64,000 bases of DNA, from NCBI GenBank assembly GCA_010909165.1, contig VJWM01000144.1, forward strand, positions 186,001 to 250,000, written 5' to 3'. Shown here one piece after another: positions 12,460-23,828 of this stretch (within the stretch, counting starts at the first letter, position 1; every line of letters starts with the position of its first letter). Position numbers and translations under genes: made by a program. The notes beneath the pieces were generated by a model, which had not been told where the DNA came from, searched no databases, and saw only the letters and a program-made list of their open reading frames with translations. The DNA is from Anthoceros angustus (lineage: Eukaryota > Streptophyta > Anthocerotopsida > Anthocerotales > Anthocerotaceae).

Positions 12460-15400
12460 AAACTGACATAGGTATCTCGGGCTCCGTTTCTTGGTTCATC
12501 TCTCGGGAGGCGGCGTCGGGCGGTGGTGGCGATTGCGTCCGATGTCACTATAGGCTGCGGGTTGGGCGTTCCCTCCACATTCCCATTAACACGCCCAACA
12601 TTGGCAACGCGTTACTGCGGGTCAAGCGGTGGCGGCAATAGTCGCCGCGGCGCTTGCTAACCATGTTGCATGCAAGAAGAACATCAAGATGCACAAATGA
12701 AGGCTTGGTTTCCATGTATTATTCAAACAAGCCAATTATGGAGCGAACATTTCAGGACATTTCGCATCCACCCACATCACGGAACCATCCTCGAATAGTT
12801 TTGGCTGAACCGCCCGAGGCGTGGAATGGTCACGTCGCCTTCACACGGGCGAGGACACATCATGTACGTTGTCAAATCCGGATCTCCTCTTGAACCATAG
12901 TGGCGAGAAAGTGCGTGTGGAAAAGTCTCGCCTTGGGCGCCCTCATCGCCCGCCACTTCTCGCTCCACACCCCATCCACATCGCGGCGGAAAATGGCGAA
13001 ATATGGATCGACCCAAGCGGAACAACCCAGCGCCGCATGCCCAATTTGCAAATGACACGGTGCAATTGGCGAAAACGAAAGGTTCCCCACCACTCCGAGA
13101 CTTCACCAAGACCCGCCACATCCATACACAACATCCAATGCACGAACCTTGGGAAATAGGTGGCTCCACACGGATTCCTAAATGGATTCGAGGCTGATTG
13201 CACACGTCATTGTTGATGCTTGGTCGCCGACACATGCCACAACCGCGTTGGACACCACTTCTTTCCTTTGAGGAAGGTCGGCCAGTGGATATCGCATTGG
13301 TGCATGTCGACAACTAACCTCTTAGGCCTAGCCAAGGTCACCAATTGAGGAGCGTGGTGGGTATTCGTCGGCGATGCGGCATGCTAGTTACCAGTCAACG
13401 TCTCTCACTAGCCTTTGTCACATTCTCATATTCAGCCGGGCGATGCACTAACAAGAAAGGGTGTCTGGGCTTCCTTCAACATTGTAGGCGATTGCCAATC
13501 GCTATTGCGTTCCCAAAAATGGAGGACACACGAGGCGCCGACATGTCCCACCCCCGCCGCATGGGCGAGCTTGTTTCAGTGGCAAACCCACCCATCGAGT
13601 ACCAAGAGGGCTGCGGCGTGGCGGGGCATTGCGGTGGTGAGCGACTCGGACGAACTACTTGTCGGTGGACCAGCTCCCCACCACGGTGAGGCTTGTCCGT
13701 ATGGAGGGGCGGTCGAAGGCCGGAGAAGGTGTATGTCCGGGCATTCCGCCGGGGACGTGCGAGTATGCAAGTGGGCACCGGAAGGGAGATGGATGGTGCA
13801 GTCATGGAGGAAAGGGTTGCGAAATGCATCACGAGTTTGTGTGACAAGGGCTAGCTTGGAAGAGGATGGACCTTTGCGGTGTTGTGATACACCACACGAA
13901 GTGTGGGCGGCCTCGGAGCAGCTAGGATTGGGTTTCTGACGACGGGAGCCGGCAATTCGTTACAAAGCCGTAGAGGCACTCCGGAAAAGCGGCGTGAACA
14001 TCTTAATGCGAGGTTTGAGACTCCTAGGAGAAAATGTATTGTGATGCCATGATGTCGGCACAAGTTCAATGTGTTGGTTGTGCGAAGGAGGCCCGGTTCG
14101 AAATGATCTCGGACCTAAGCGCACAATGGATTGGAGGAACTTGCGGATGTCTTTGCGGGAAGAGGCCGCATACCACAAGTGGATGTGGGGAAACACATCT
14201 ATGTGCGTGAACGTGGCCCTCTTTGGGAAGAGCGTCGGTATTTGCTATGGACAGCCCAGTATGCGAGATCCATGCTTACTAGTCCTTCAATAGCATGTGG
14301 CCTTGTGACCATTGTGAGCAGTGGATGGTGCCAATTTCTTGGTGGCAAAGCGAGGCTTTTGTTCACGTACAATAGGGTGGACCATTTTGGGATATCACGG
14401 ACTTCAAATGCAATGACGAGGCAATACCGCTCCTTGAGGCGGCCGAGATGATTGTTGAGGCACACTACACCGGGAGGACTACTATATGGGCTGCTAGCGG
14501 GCGATCACATGGGTACTTGATACAAAGCCTCTTGGCAGTGGAGGTGCGAAGGGAGTTCTACCAGCATGGGACAAAGAAAATTGGTATTTGAATTTACATT
14601 GTTGGAAGCCTAAATGCATAACGACCGGTATTCACCCTTGATCCTGTGTTCTTGGTTCTCCTAACGTGTGTGAGAAGGCGGTGTGTTGCCGAGTTCTCTT
14701 GTCAAGAGAATCGGTTGTTCGACGGTGTGAAAGTCGAGTGGCGAGGCTGTGGATCCGATCTTGTACAACCGGGATGACAAGTTCTTAGCACCTTTTGCCA
14801 ACCTTCTTCCTCGGGGCGGGTCCCGATCTCGTCAATAATCTCCATGCTCATGGAATGAAAGTGCGGCTTCTATCACTTTGAGGAATCGAGTTCTCTCCTA
14901 AGTAGTCCATTGAGGCCACATTTCACAATCATCCACAAACACAAACCAGAAAAAACACGGTTTACAAAAGTGCTTACCATCAATGTTATGAAGTTGCACA
15001 AGAGAGCCATGGCTTGGGGTCCCAAGGGTGAGGGCGTCATCTGCGGCGCCAAACTTCGCATCGGCGGACAATGATTCGGGCTTCTCTGCTCGTTGTGGCC
15101 TTCGCCGATTTTCGACATGCCATGCGGCGAGCGGAAGACCTTGGTTTGACATAAGGCACCTTCACTGCGGATGGAGCGGTCGTCTCACAAAGGAAGATCC
15201 CATGCCGTGGCCGGCGGGAGTGAAACATTGCTTTGGAACATGCTCCTTTCCATCTAAAAGGTTGTTCGAGTTCCTCGTCTACAAGAGATGATGAAGCACC
15301 TCGGCGTTTCCGATGTTGTTCTTCGCAAATGGGGGCGGGAGAAAGAATATTATTAGAAAATGGCTCGATGATCCTTCCACCCTGAGCACGTGCCACAACC

Positions 15401-15600
15401 GTTAATCACCTTTCGCATGGCATTGGGAAATGTAGCTTACAAAGAATGCGAGGCGGTGAACACATTACAAGCTCATGTACTTTAAAAAGGTGGGTGGCCG
15501 GAAGATGGAACCGAGGAAAACACATTGGAGCGGATACCCGTGGGATAGCTATTTTTAACACAAGAAAATGAAAAGGGTGGAATGGGGACAAGCGGCCCCA
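12460..15600. other. CACTA-1 right third, no recognisable gene
   Basis: The longest frame is plus-strand 13,415-13,939 (174 residues), overlapped by minus-strand frames of similar size, none with a motif I know. Another plus-strand stretch (14,060-14,470) contains KRTMDWRNLRMSLREEAAYH and may be real, but I cannot name it. A captured gene fragment is possible. Confidence 0.35.
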
Positions 15601-15745
15601 TTATTGAAGACACAAGTGTTATATTGCACGTAACAAACATGTCCTATTATGACATGCCCTCCTCCAAACCAAAATTTGTAACGATTGTGTGGGCCATAAC
15701 AAACTGCAACATAAAGCGTAACAAACACCCTCATTTCTAGTAGTG
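15601..15745 (-). repeat. CACTA-1 right subterminal repeats and TIR
   Basis: Inverted copies of the left-end words: CGTAACAAACA, CATAACAAACTG and CGTAACAAACACC, then TTTCTAGTAGTG at the end. It mirrors the left end and precedes the TCC target duplication. Confidence 0.75.
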
Positions 15746-15850
15746 TCCACTAGCATTTCCATTAAACGGACACTCGGACACTTTGTACAACACGTTCGTA
15801 ACATGCCAGATCCTCCCTCCCACGGGGACTTCTTTCCATTGCATGTAGAG
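15746..15850 (-). pseudogene. Upstream half of the ORF split by CACTA-1
   Basis: The minus-strand frame MLRTCCTKCPSVRLMEMLV runs into the element at 15,748. With the element removed it continues as EKLDTQM at 4,709. The function is not recognised; see the partner entry at 3,932-4,709. Confidence 0.4.
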
Positions 15851-15900
15851 ATTCATATTTCTTGGAGTGGGAGGGAAAGCGAGCACCGAGGCTGGCGATG

Positions 15901-16912
15901 AGTCCTCCTCCTCCTTTCCATCTTCAAGAAGTCGAGACTTTGCCTGCTCTTTTCACCGCCGCCACTTGCCCTTCAGCCTCCTGTGACGCCGAGCAATTCT
16001 GCAGCCGCCTGTGTTCCCGTGAATTGACGGTCCACTAGTCCGCCTGGCCCACCGTGGCTCTCCCAAGATCTCCTACTAATGCATGCCGCCAGCCGGTCTC
16101 GAATCGCCCGCAGCTTGAATCTTCCTCGTCGTTTTAGGCATCTACGACACAAGACCGGGCGTGATTCACGGAGCTTTGGAAAGGTCACCATGATTGACGG
16201 GAAAAAAGGAGAACATACCTCAACCTTAGCGGTTTAGACCACGCTTCGATGTGTCCTCCACGGCCGATCTGCGTAGTAAGAATTTCAAAGTAGGGTTGTC
16301 ACGGTGCTTGAAACCCCGAATCGAGAATTGCAGAGCAAGGGAGAAGAGAGGACGAACAAAGTCACATGGACTTCGTCTCAGATCAGAACGAAAGACAAGT
16401 TTCATTTCATGGATGTAACATGGCGGAAACCAACTCAAACTACAGGTGGTTTATTATCCATTATTTACGGTCCATATATAGGCGTAAGGGTCCTTGGCCT
16501 TTGGTACCCAAGTTCACCATCCGACCCAAACTCGGCTTTGAAGCCCAAGGAGTCGCTTATTTTCAAGTCCAAGGAAAAGTTTTGCAATTTTCATGAGCCA
16601 AGGAAACCCATTTCATCGCGAGCCTATATAGGCCATGTAATTGCTTTCACCCTAAGTCCAATCCGAGGCGTGAGTGTCCTTGGATTTTGGTGCCCATGGC
16701 AACTTCACCATCCGACCACACCACGGCCCAAGGAAAATGTTATTTGAATTTTCGATGGGTTTTGTTAACCATGGTTCGTCAAACCATGGATTCACGAACT
16801 CAAAGTCCAAGGAAACTCGTCGACCCTAAAGTGTCCTGTCTCGACCACTTGAGAGCAAGATCGGCGCACTTTCACCGATCGGTTCGGCACGCCGATCGAT
16901 CCAAGCTCGCAA
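15901..16912 (+). repeat. R repeat copy 3
   Basis: Matches 29,096-30,124 of CACTA-2 and about 20,115-21,090. It includes the paired TATATAGG motifs with nearby CCAAGG words. No conserved protein frame. It ends at CCAAGCTCGC, after which the sequence is unique and leads into gene-like exons. Confidence 0.75.
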
Positions 16913-17155
16913 AGGAGCGCAGGGCACAGGAAAAGGTTGGCCTTCCCAAGTCTCAAGGCTCCTCCCGGATCCCATCCCATCTCCTTATATTATGAGGCGG
17001 TCGCTCTGTGAGCACACAAGCCAGTTGATGAAGTTGTTTTGTTGGAGAGCGGTTGTTCACGCAATCGGAGGAACTGAAGAGGACACAATGGTGTGACTCC
17101 TTGTTAAAGCTGTGGATTTTGGGTTCAATGGTGCTTTGCACAATCGAGGGCTAGG

Positions 17156-17763
17156 CGGGATGGGTTCTGGCTACAATGGATGTGGTGGATGGTGAACCGG
17201 AGTTCGGGTTTTGTGCACATCCAAGCCTTACAGTGGAAGGGTTGCCACCGACACGAGATGACTACAATGTGTATGTGCTAAGGCTTGCAAACTTTCACGG
17301 CGGGAAGTGTGAACCGTATATCTCAAGGAAATTCTTGGATGCTTGGCGAATTGAAAATGTAAGTGCAAATGTTTCCCTCTCTCTAACATGATCGGTGTGT
17401 ATTTGAGAGGCGATAAAAGTAACACATGTCTTGTGTTAAAACCATGTGCGGTGGAAGATCATTTTATAGGTTTCTTTGTCATTCTGAGACTCCATGAAAA
17501 TGCACCGAGATGTCTTTGCGGAGGACAAGGCAGCCCTTCCACGGTTTGCCTTTTCTAATGCGAAGAGGAAGCGAGTTTGGACCCTCGGATGAGGAGGATG
17601 GTCCCATTGGTCAACAGCTTGGACAGTCGGATGAGGAATCGAAGACCAAGAGGAGGAAAGGGGACAAGGGGCTTCTGCTTGTGCCAAAGTTAGCATACAT
17701 TCACGATGAAGATGGGAGGAGGAACCCTCCTCTTGACAACGGAATTGGGAAGCAAAATCAATA
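17156..17763 (+). CDS. Putative 5' exons of the ParB-methyltransferase gene
   Basis: A plus-strand frame from ATG 17,176 reads about 58 residues (GEPEFGFCAHPSLTVEGLPP, then DDYNVYVLRLANFHGGKCEP) to a good donor AAT|GTAAGT at 17,360. A second coding stretch at about 17,500-17,763 (EDKAALPRFAFSNAKRKRVW, then a KTKRRKGDKG nuclear-localisation-like cluster) ends at TAG 17,763 and needs a 1-nt correction near 17,590. I link these to the downstream ParB and methyltransferase parts because they share strand and exon-like composition and lie between repeat blocks. No transcript evidence is available. Alternative: an independent captured gene fragment. Confidence 0.35.
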
Positions 17764-17779
17764 GGTTTGTATCGGGCTT

Positions 17780-18260
17780 TGATGGGCGGGAGGAGGCGCG
17801 GCATGCCGGCGGCTGGGTGCCTTCCCAGGAGAAGGCACCCTAGCACGTTAGGTGGTGTGCAATCGGAGGCACCAGCGGCCGCTAGTGGTAGTGAGGCCGG
17901 CCAGGCGAAGAAACAAAATCTGGAGCCATGGAGCTCTCTATGCACGGGGTGGAGCGTCGGAGGAGGAAGGGCATGCGGCGCCTCCGATGGTGTGGGTGAG
18001 GCCTCCCCATGTCGAGGTGGAAGGGGAGGCGGCGGCGCGCCCCTCTCCCCATGGTTGATGTGGCGGCAGGCATCGCCTGCGCGCCCTCTCGATGGTGGAT
18101 GGGCGCCCCGGCATGCGCGCCGTAGGCGATGCGCGCATGCGGCGCTCGATGGTGAAGGTGGGGATGCGGGCGCGGCATGCCGGCGCCGTGGAAGGTGGGG
18201 ATGCGGGCGCGGCATGCCGCCCCTGGAAGGTCGCGCCGGCATGCCGGCGCCAGCGTGCGA
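17780..18260. repeat. GC-rich block with GGCATGCCG repeats and a hairpin
   Basis: Several imperfect copies of a roughly 33-bp word around GCGGGCGCGGCATGCCG (18,130-18,250). A stem with nine perfect pairs, GGGTGCCTT (17,815-17,823) and AAGGCACCC (17,832-17,840), has an 8-nt loop. Long open frames on both strands here come from the GC-rich composition. Confidence 0.6.
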
Positions 18261-18379
18261 GATGGAGAACCCGGGGCTCGGGAAGAGGAAGACTTCCTCA
18301 TGCCCGAGGCATCGGACTCACAAGTGTGGATGCGCGGTCTGAGAAGAAAGGAAAAGCGTGTACGCCTTGATAGCAATGA

Positions 18380-19178
18380 CATTCCAAGCTGTACATGTGG
18401 CCACGGATGGGGGCGGCAGCGTCTATGTTGGATGAAGATTATTTGAGCAAACTGCGAGAATCGGCGTATGCAAAAAGGTGGTTCAGCTGTTCTTGTGAAG
18501 CTCGAGAACTTGAGGCTGCATCATTTCTAACTCCGGCGGATCCGGAATGTGGATGAGGCTGGGCTAACTATTTGGCGTGTGATAGCAAAGGGGCGTATAG
18601 AGGAAGGAGTCCTCCACTGTATGATTGACCCATCGAATGCGAGGATATCCTAGCTGGATCAAGTTTCGGCTGATGATGGGAGTCTTAGGTGGCAATCATA
18701 CATATGCCGCCATGAAGCACCTTCGACATATCGCCAGGAAGGCAAGGTTCCAATGGATGGAGGCCCATGTTTGTGGGCTTACTATACAGGAGATGAGGAT
18801 ATTGGCAATGAGACCACAACACGATGTCGACAAGAGGAAAAGATGAATTTTCGAACAAGTTAGGTACCGAGATGAGCTCCAAATTGCAAAGCGAGATGGT
18901 GTGACCATGAGCATGAACGAAGTTTAACCTTTATAAGGTGCTTGGGCTAATAGAGGGCGATGAAGGTCGCGAGGATGAGCAATATAAAGTAACAAGGTGG
19001 ACAACAGACACATATTCTATGCATTGAGGGAGGAAAGGTTTGGAAGAATGTTGATAGTATTTTCACAAAGTGGGAGGCCATGGAGCTACGCGAGCATGTA
19101 GCATGTGGGACCGGCAAGAAGAGCAAAGGAAAGCATAAAGTTGGTGATGAAACAAACATTGAAGACAACGAAGGATGG
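18380..19178 (+). pseudogene. ParB/sulfiredoxin-like domain segment
   Basis: Pieces in shifting frames read GGSAVLVKLENLRLHHF (about 18,480-18,530), RNVDEAGLTIWRVIAKGRIE (18,543-18,602), then VLGGNHTYAAMKHL (18,680-18,722), VCGLTIQEMRILAMR (18,768-18,815) and a charged tail to KVGDETNIEDNEGW. The order - a short beta strand V.L..LR.H.F, a variable helix, then GGNHT, then CGL..E...LA..H - is what I know from ParB/Srx-fold proteins, where the G-[GE]-N/H-R/T loop binds nucleotide. In-frame TAA at 18,532 and TAG near 18,651 and frame changes break it. An R block interrupts it at 19,178, and the methyltransferase part resumes after 22,227. Confidence 0.55.
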
Positions 19179-22100
19179 AGCAAGCACCGTGATGGACATC
19201 GTGCACCCTTTTCCTCTTGGGCCCCTAGAGCACTTTATGTCCAAATCTCGACATTCCATTGGAATGATATCGATCTTCCTCGCCACAGATCATGAGGAAG
19301 ATGCGATGTCGCCTCCTCGCAGTATAGCAACTTTGCTTGCTCTGCTCGCCACCCTCCAAGTCCCTCGACTAGTTGAAGATGAATTGTTTCGAAGGGTGTC
19401 CCACAGAGGAGGTGCGATGTTCGTGCCCTTCTCGCACTCTTCACATGCTTCACAAAATTAGACCACAGATGTTTCGGTGTACCATGTTGATAGCTTCAAG
19501 CTTCAACGCTTCTCTGCGGGTTCAAAAGCGAATTGTTCTCTTCAACTTCTACCAATAGTGCATCATGGTTACTGCTAAGGTAACGCCGTCAACGCAGCAT
19601 GTATGGCTCATGGCGGGTTTGGGGAAGGACCTTGGTGCACTCGATGTATGCGGCTGGCGCTGCATTTGACTGCCCCCAACCACCTCCTCTGCATCTGCAG
19701 CTTGTGCATCGCACAGAGCCCCTTCTATAGGAGCGAGGCAGCGCCCCAACGGCCCGTGATCTTGGTCGCCGCTTTTGCCTTCACGCGGCGCCTTCCTCGC
19801 CCAAGTCTCGAATCGCTCTCCATGATTTTATGAGTGGTGTGAGCCCATGCCCGTTCTTCAAATATGGCGCACACTCATCCTTGTGAAATCGGCCTCTTCG
19901 TTTGTCTTCATCCTCTCCGAACATGCGGATGATGCCCTAGCCGACTGTGCTCGCGTTTTGGTCCTTCACCCCGCCTCGGGCGTAGATGACGCCCCGTTGT
20001 CTCCCCGCCATCCTCGACCCTCCCACCCATGGAGGAACTTACCCTTAACTTGCCCACCGCGCTTCCTCCTCTTGTTCCATTGCCGTCCGAAGCCTTGAGA
20101 GGCAAATCAAAGTCCTCCTCCTCCTTTCCCGGCATCTTCAAGAAGTCGAGACTTTGCCTCGGCTCTTTTCACCCGCCACTTGCCCTTCGACGCCGAGCAG
20201 CTTCCGCCTGTGCCCAGTCTGAATTTGGGTCCAGTCCGTCAGTCACGTGGCCTCCACCGGCATCTCCTGCTACTAATGCCAGCGCCAAATCGGCCCTCAG
20301 CTTGAATCTTCCTCGTGCTTTAGGCATCTACGACACAAGACTGGCATGATTCACGGAGCTTTGGAAAGGTCACCATGACGGAGGAAAAAAGGAGAACATA
20401 CCTCAACCTTAGCCGGTTTAGACCACGCCGATGTGTCCTCCACCGCGACCGCGTAGTAAGAATTTCAAAGTAGGGTTGTCACGGTGTGCTTGAAACCCCA
20501 ACCGAGAATTGGTACAGAACAAGGGAGAAGAGAGGACGAACAAAGTCACATGGACTTCGTCTCAGAAGGCCGGCAGAACGCAAAGTTTCATTTCGCGGAT
20601 GTAACATGGAAACCAACTCAAACTACAGGTTTATTATCCATTATTTACGGTCCATATATAGGCGTGGGTCCTTGGCCTTTGGTACCCAAGTTCACCATCC
20701 GACCCAAACTCGGCAAGCCCAAGGAGTCATTATTTGCTTTTTCAAGTCCAAGGAAAAGTTTTGCAATTTTCATGAGCCAAGGAAACCCATTTCATCGCGA
20801 GCCTATATATAGGCCATGTAATTGCTTTCACCCTAAGTCCAATCCGAGGCGTGAGTGTCCTTGGATTTTGGTGCCCATGGCAACTTCACCATCCGACCAC
20901 CACGGCTCAAGCCCAAGGAAAATGTTATTTGAAGATGGGTTTTGTTAACCATGGTTCGTCAAACCATGGATTCACGAACTCAAAGTCCAAGGAAACTCGT
21001 CGACCCTAAAGTGTCCTGTCTCGACCACTTGAGAGCAAGATCCGGGCACTTTCACCGACACGTGTTCGCACGCCGATCGATCCAAGCTCGTGCAGCCATG
21101 TGGCGTGCGCCTGTTGCATTTGGGTGCACATGGCATGCGCCATTGGTCACACTTGACACCATAGGGGCCCCGCCGCCATCCTCCTCGCCGATGCCGAGCC
21201 CAATTCCAGTAGGTTGCGCACACATTATCCGGCAAGCGAGCTCATGATTCGCAAGTCAAGGATATTTTAACCAAACCCTAACTCAAGTTTTCCTTTTGTA
21301 ACCAAACCCTAACTCATGTTTCCCATGGGTTATGGTGTACCCTAACCCTAACCCGAAAGCCAAGGAGACTTGGGTTTCATGGGCTATATATGCCTCCATG
21401 GGGATATGTAACTAGGGTTTATGGTTTGACTGAAACGAATCTTGTTGACCACTCCGCTTTGCACACCATCCGGCTCTCGCCACCGTCACTTGTCTAAAGG
21501 CACGGGCATTTCATATGGAATGCACGTCATTGAATCCACTCGCCGTGGTGCATCCATTGCGATGGGCATAAATGGAGGCATTGCTTGTTTGGCACACTCG
21601 ACCGGATTTGCATGGTGCGTTTGGTCTTCCCACGAAGCCCGAATCCAGCCTTCTTATTTTGTCCTCCTAGATTTGCATGAAGCGCGCCTTGCCCTTCCTT
21701 GCCCTCGCTACCGCAAAGGTGAATTTTGCTCACGACGTGCTTCATGGTTCCGCGCTAATCGCCTCCTCACAACGGCTTAAACGGCGCGAGGGCAAGGAAG
21801 AACGGCTTCCCAATGTCTGAGGAAATGGCCCCAGAATCCGGATGATGGCGGGCGGAGTGCCTAGAGATTTATCGCCATACATGGGAGCTGGTCGAATCGG
21901 AGGCTTCCACACCCACACACACACATCGATGAGGATGCATCGCTGGCGCCCCAATCTACCGGAGGCCTTGGATTTCAAGAGGCGGGTAATGGAGAGATGC
22001 TTCATGGAAATTATTGCCTCCTGAGGCTCACCGAGAGCGCACCTAGGTTGTGGCTTCCTTGATTGGATTGAAGCACAACGACACTTTTGCAAGTCTACTA

Positions 22101-22226
22101 CGGGCCAACCATGATGGAGATGATCGAAGGAGGATTTTCAGCTTGTCCCGCCTGCCGCAGCCCCTTTGTTCTCGCTTCTGTCGCCTAGCCCAAGCCTTAA
22201 TCGATGTAACGATTTTTCTTTTTTAG
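19178..22226 (+). repeat. R repeat copy 4, inserted in the ParB-methyltransferase gene
   Basis: Closely parallels 28,157-31,297 of CACTA-2 over its whole length, differing mainly by short indels. The left join shares AAGGATGG with the repeat. The right end lies in a T-run before a GC-rich hairpin. Plus-strand 21,343-21,358 holds CCCTAACCCTAACCC, also found at 30,384. It lacks both CACTA termini, so it is a truncated copy or a product of rearrangement. Confidence 0.8.
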
Positions 22227-22270
22227 CGGGAGGAAGAGGGGCGGGCGGCATGCGGCGCCTCTTCCTCCCG
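22227..22270. repeat. 13-bp perfect inverted repeat at an R/gene junction
   Basis: CGGGAGGAAGAGG (22,227-22,239) and its exact complement (22,258-22,270) flank an 18-nt GC-rich loop containing GGCATGCGGCG. It lies precisely between the end of R copy 4 and the methyltransferase coding sequence. Confidence 0.85.
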
Positions 22271-22271
22271 T

Positions 22272-23397
22272 GTGATTGTGAAGCTTCGTTGTCTTCGTGC
22301 GCAAGTAAAAGATGTTGAAGACAGAAAGCCCGGATTTCAAGCTTTCATACTAGAGGTGCACACATGGAAAGGCTTGGAGGACGAGCAAAGGGCACTTGCG
22401 GACATGGACATGGAGGAAGGGCTCCAATCTTTCACTGCCAAAAGCGGAGAATATTGTGAACTACTGGTGGTATCAAGAGATGCCTTGGACATGCGGGGTT
22501 TCTGGGTTCAAGGTACACACTATTGTTGATGGATGTGCCCGATTCAATAAGGGACAACATGATGTGAAGATGGATCAGCTGTGAACACCATTTTCCATTC
22601 TTTCCATGACATGACAAGTTGCTCGGAGATTAGATTGATAGTCATGCATGGAGTAGAAGAGTGCACATGGTGAGAGAGGCAATGCGGAAGTGGTGCACAG
22701 GTGGAGGGATGGTCTCCTTCGTTTGGGATAAAACGAATATGCACAACGACCAAGGAGGCTATGACACTGTGGAGTACATCACGGTGGGCTGGGGTTTCAC
22801 CTCCAACAGCAAGATCAGCAAGATGTCTATGCTCCCGAATAACTTGCAGGGCTCTTTCAACAATGGGCGTGCAGTCCTTGCGCACGACACTGTTGTGAAG
22901 AAGCTGTTGTATATGTCATTTGACAAGCTGGTGGTATGTGCATACCAGAGGCTTCTAGGCCTGATGATGAAGCTCATCAAGAACTTTTCGAAAGAGGGAG
23001 GCGGGTTACGGATGTATGTCGGGAGTGGTACTACGACATTGGCGGCTATGTGGGCGCAATTGTATTGTGCATCGATATTGATAAGCGGTGTGCGGAGTTT
23101 ATTCCAGAGGATCCATGGATATGAAGTCTGCCGGAGGAGGAATTGACTCATGAGCCGCTGCGTCGGGGACCCTCCCAATTCGGCTAAGGAATTGAGTTTT
23201 CGAGAAGGATGTCTCCCGAGCTCGGTGGTTCCTTTGTTGAGCAGGATGAAGGAGATCACGGAGATATTACGGGCGATGGCCAACAAAACCTTGCCCACCT
23301 TATGGCGGCTGAGAACAAGGGAAATGATGGTGGCTTTTGGATGCGAGAGAGTGCCATGAGGAGAATGACAACCGAGGGCGGAGGAGGCAAGGCTTAA
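22272..23397 (+). pseudogene. DNA N4/N6-type methyltransferase domain (frameshifted)
   Basis: The 22,661-23,146 frame contains SFVWDKTNMHNDQGGYDTVE, then LMMKLIKNFSKEGG and VGSGTTTLAAM (22,960-23,050). In the next frame GAIVLCIDIDKRCAEFI (23,053-23,103) follows. A GSGTT glycine loop plus an acidic IDID after the next strand are the SAM-binding motifs of N6_N4_Mtase proteins. LLMDVPDSIRDNM (22,523-22,561) sits where the catalytic DPPY/SPPY motif would be in the beta-class order (IV before I), but as DVPD. A Gly/Asp-rich C-terminus ends at TAA 23,397. Together with the ParB-like part this resembles the ParB-methylase fusions common in phage and bacteria. Methylation of DNA amino groups is the family role; activity here is doubtful because of frame breaks. 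Confidence 0.65.
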
Positions 23398-23828
23398 ATG
23401 CGAGTAGTATTGGATGGCGTGTGCAGGCGGTGCCCAACCACAATGCGGATTAATTGGTGATTAGGTCAAAGTTGGCGGTGGCAAGGTGTCCGATTCCATG
23501 GATTCGTTATTGTGCAAAAGTGCCGTCATCGTGCCGTTTGACTTATATATTACATGTTTGGGATTTGAATCCTTTTGTGCATTTGTTGATGCCATTGCCG
23601 TGTTCATAGTTCGCTGCGTTCGTTGCATCGCCCGGCGCAGACTTCCTCATGACCATATCTAGCATATTATATGAAATCGGACCAAACCATATGTATGCCA
23701 TTCGGCACTGCTGACCACAAACGATGAATGAAAAAAGCCGCTTTTGTGACCGTCGAGCACAAAGAAAAGTGGTCCGAAGTTTCTGGAAGCGGCTTCGTAT
23801 ATTCAGCCCTTTCAAATATTACCATGTT
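23398..23828. other. No gene; spacer between the methyltransferase gene and copia-A
   Basis: AT-richer sequence, possibly the 3' flank of the methyltransferase gene. No conserved frame or repeat seen. Confidence 0.4.

Larger units (their letters stand above)
4713..15745 (-). mobile_element. CACTA-1, En/Spm-type DNA transposon, 11.03 kb
   Basis: The element begins with CACTACTAGAAA at 4,713 and ends with the inverted TTTCTAGTAGTG at 15,745. It is flanked on both sides by TCC (4,710-4,712 and 15,746-15,748), the 3-bp target duplication expected for CACTA transposons. Subterminal regions carry repeated TTGTTACG/TTGTTATG motifs, in direct orientation near 4,735-4,795 and inverted near 15,620-15,730. 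Inside, on the minus strand, are a TNPD-type transposase (9.9-12.4 kb) and a second possible product (5.3-6.3 kb). An R-family block (7.9-9.85 kb) lies between them. Transposase frames are broken, so it is probably immobile unless helped in trans. Confidence 0.9.

Noticed and set aside
17436-18242. 268-residue minus-strand open frame
   Set aside because: It crosses the GGCATGCCG repeat block and is Pro/His/Arg low complexity. The opposite strand carries the better-supported exon with a GTAAGT donor.
21343-21358. CCCTAACCCTAACCC as a telomeric tract
   Set aside because: Only about 2.5 units, and it recurs at the equivalent place of another R copy (30,384), so it is part of the repeat, not a telomere.
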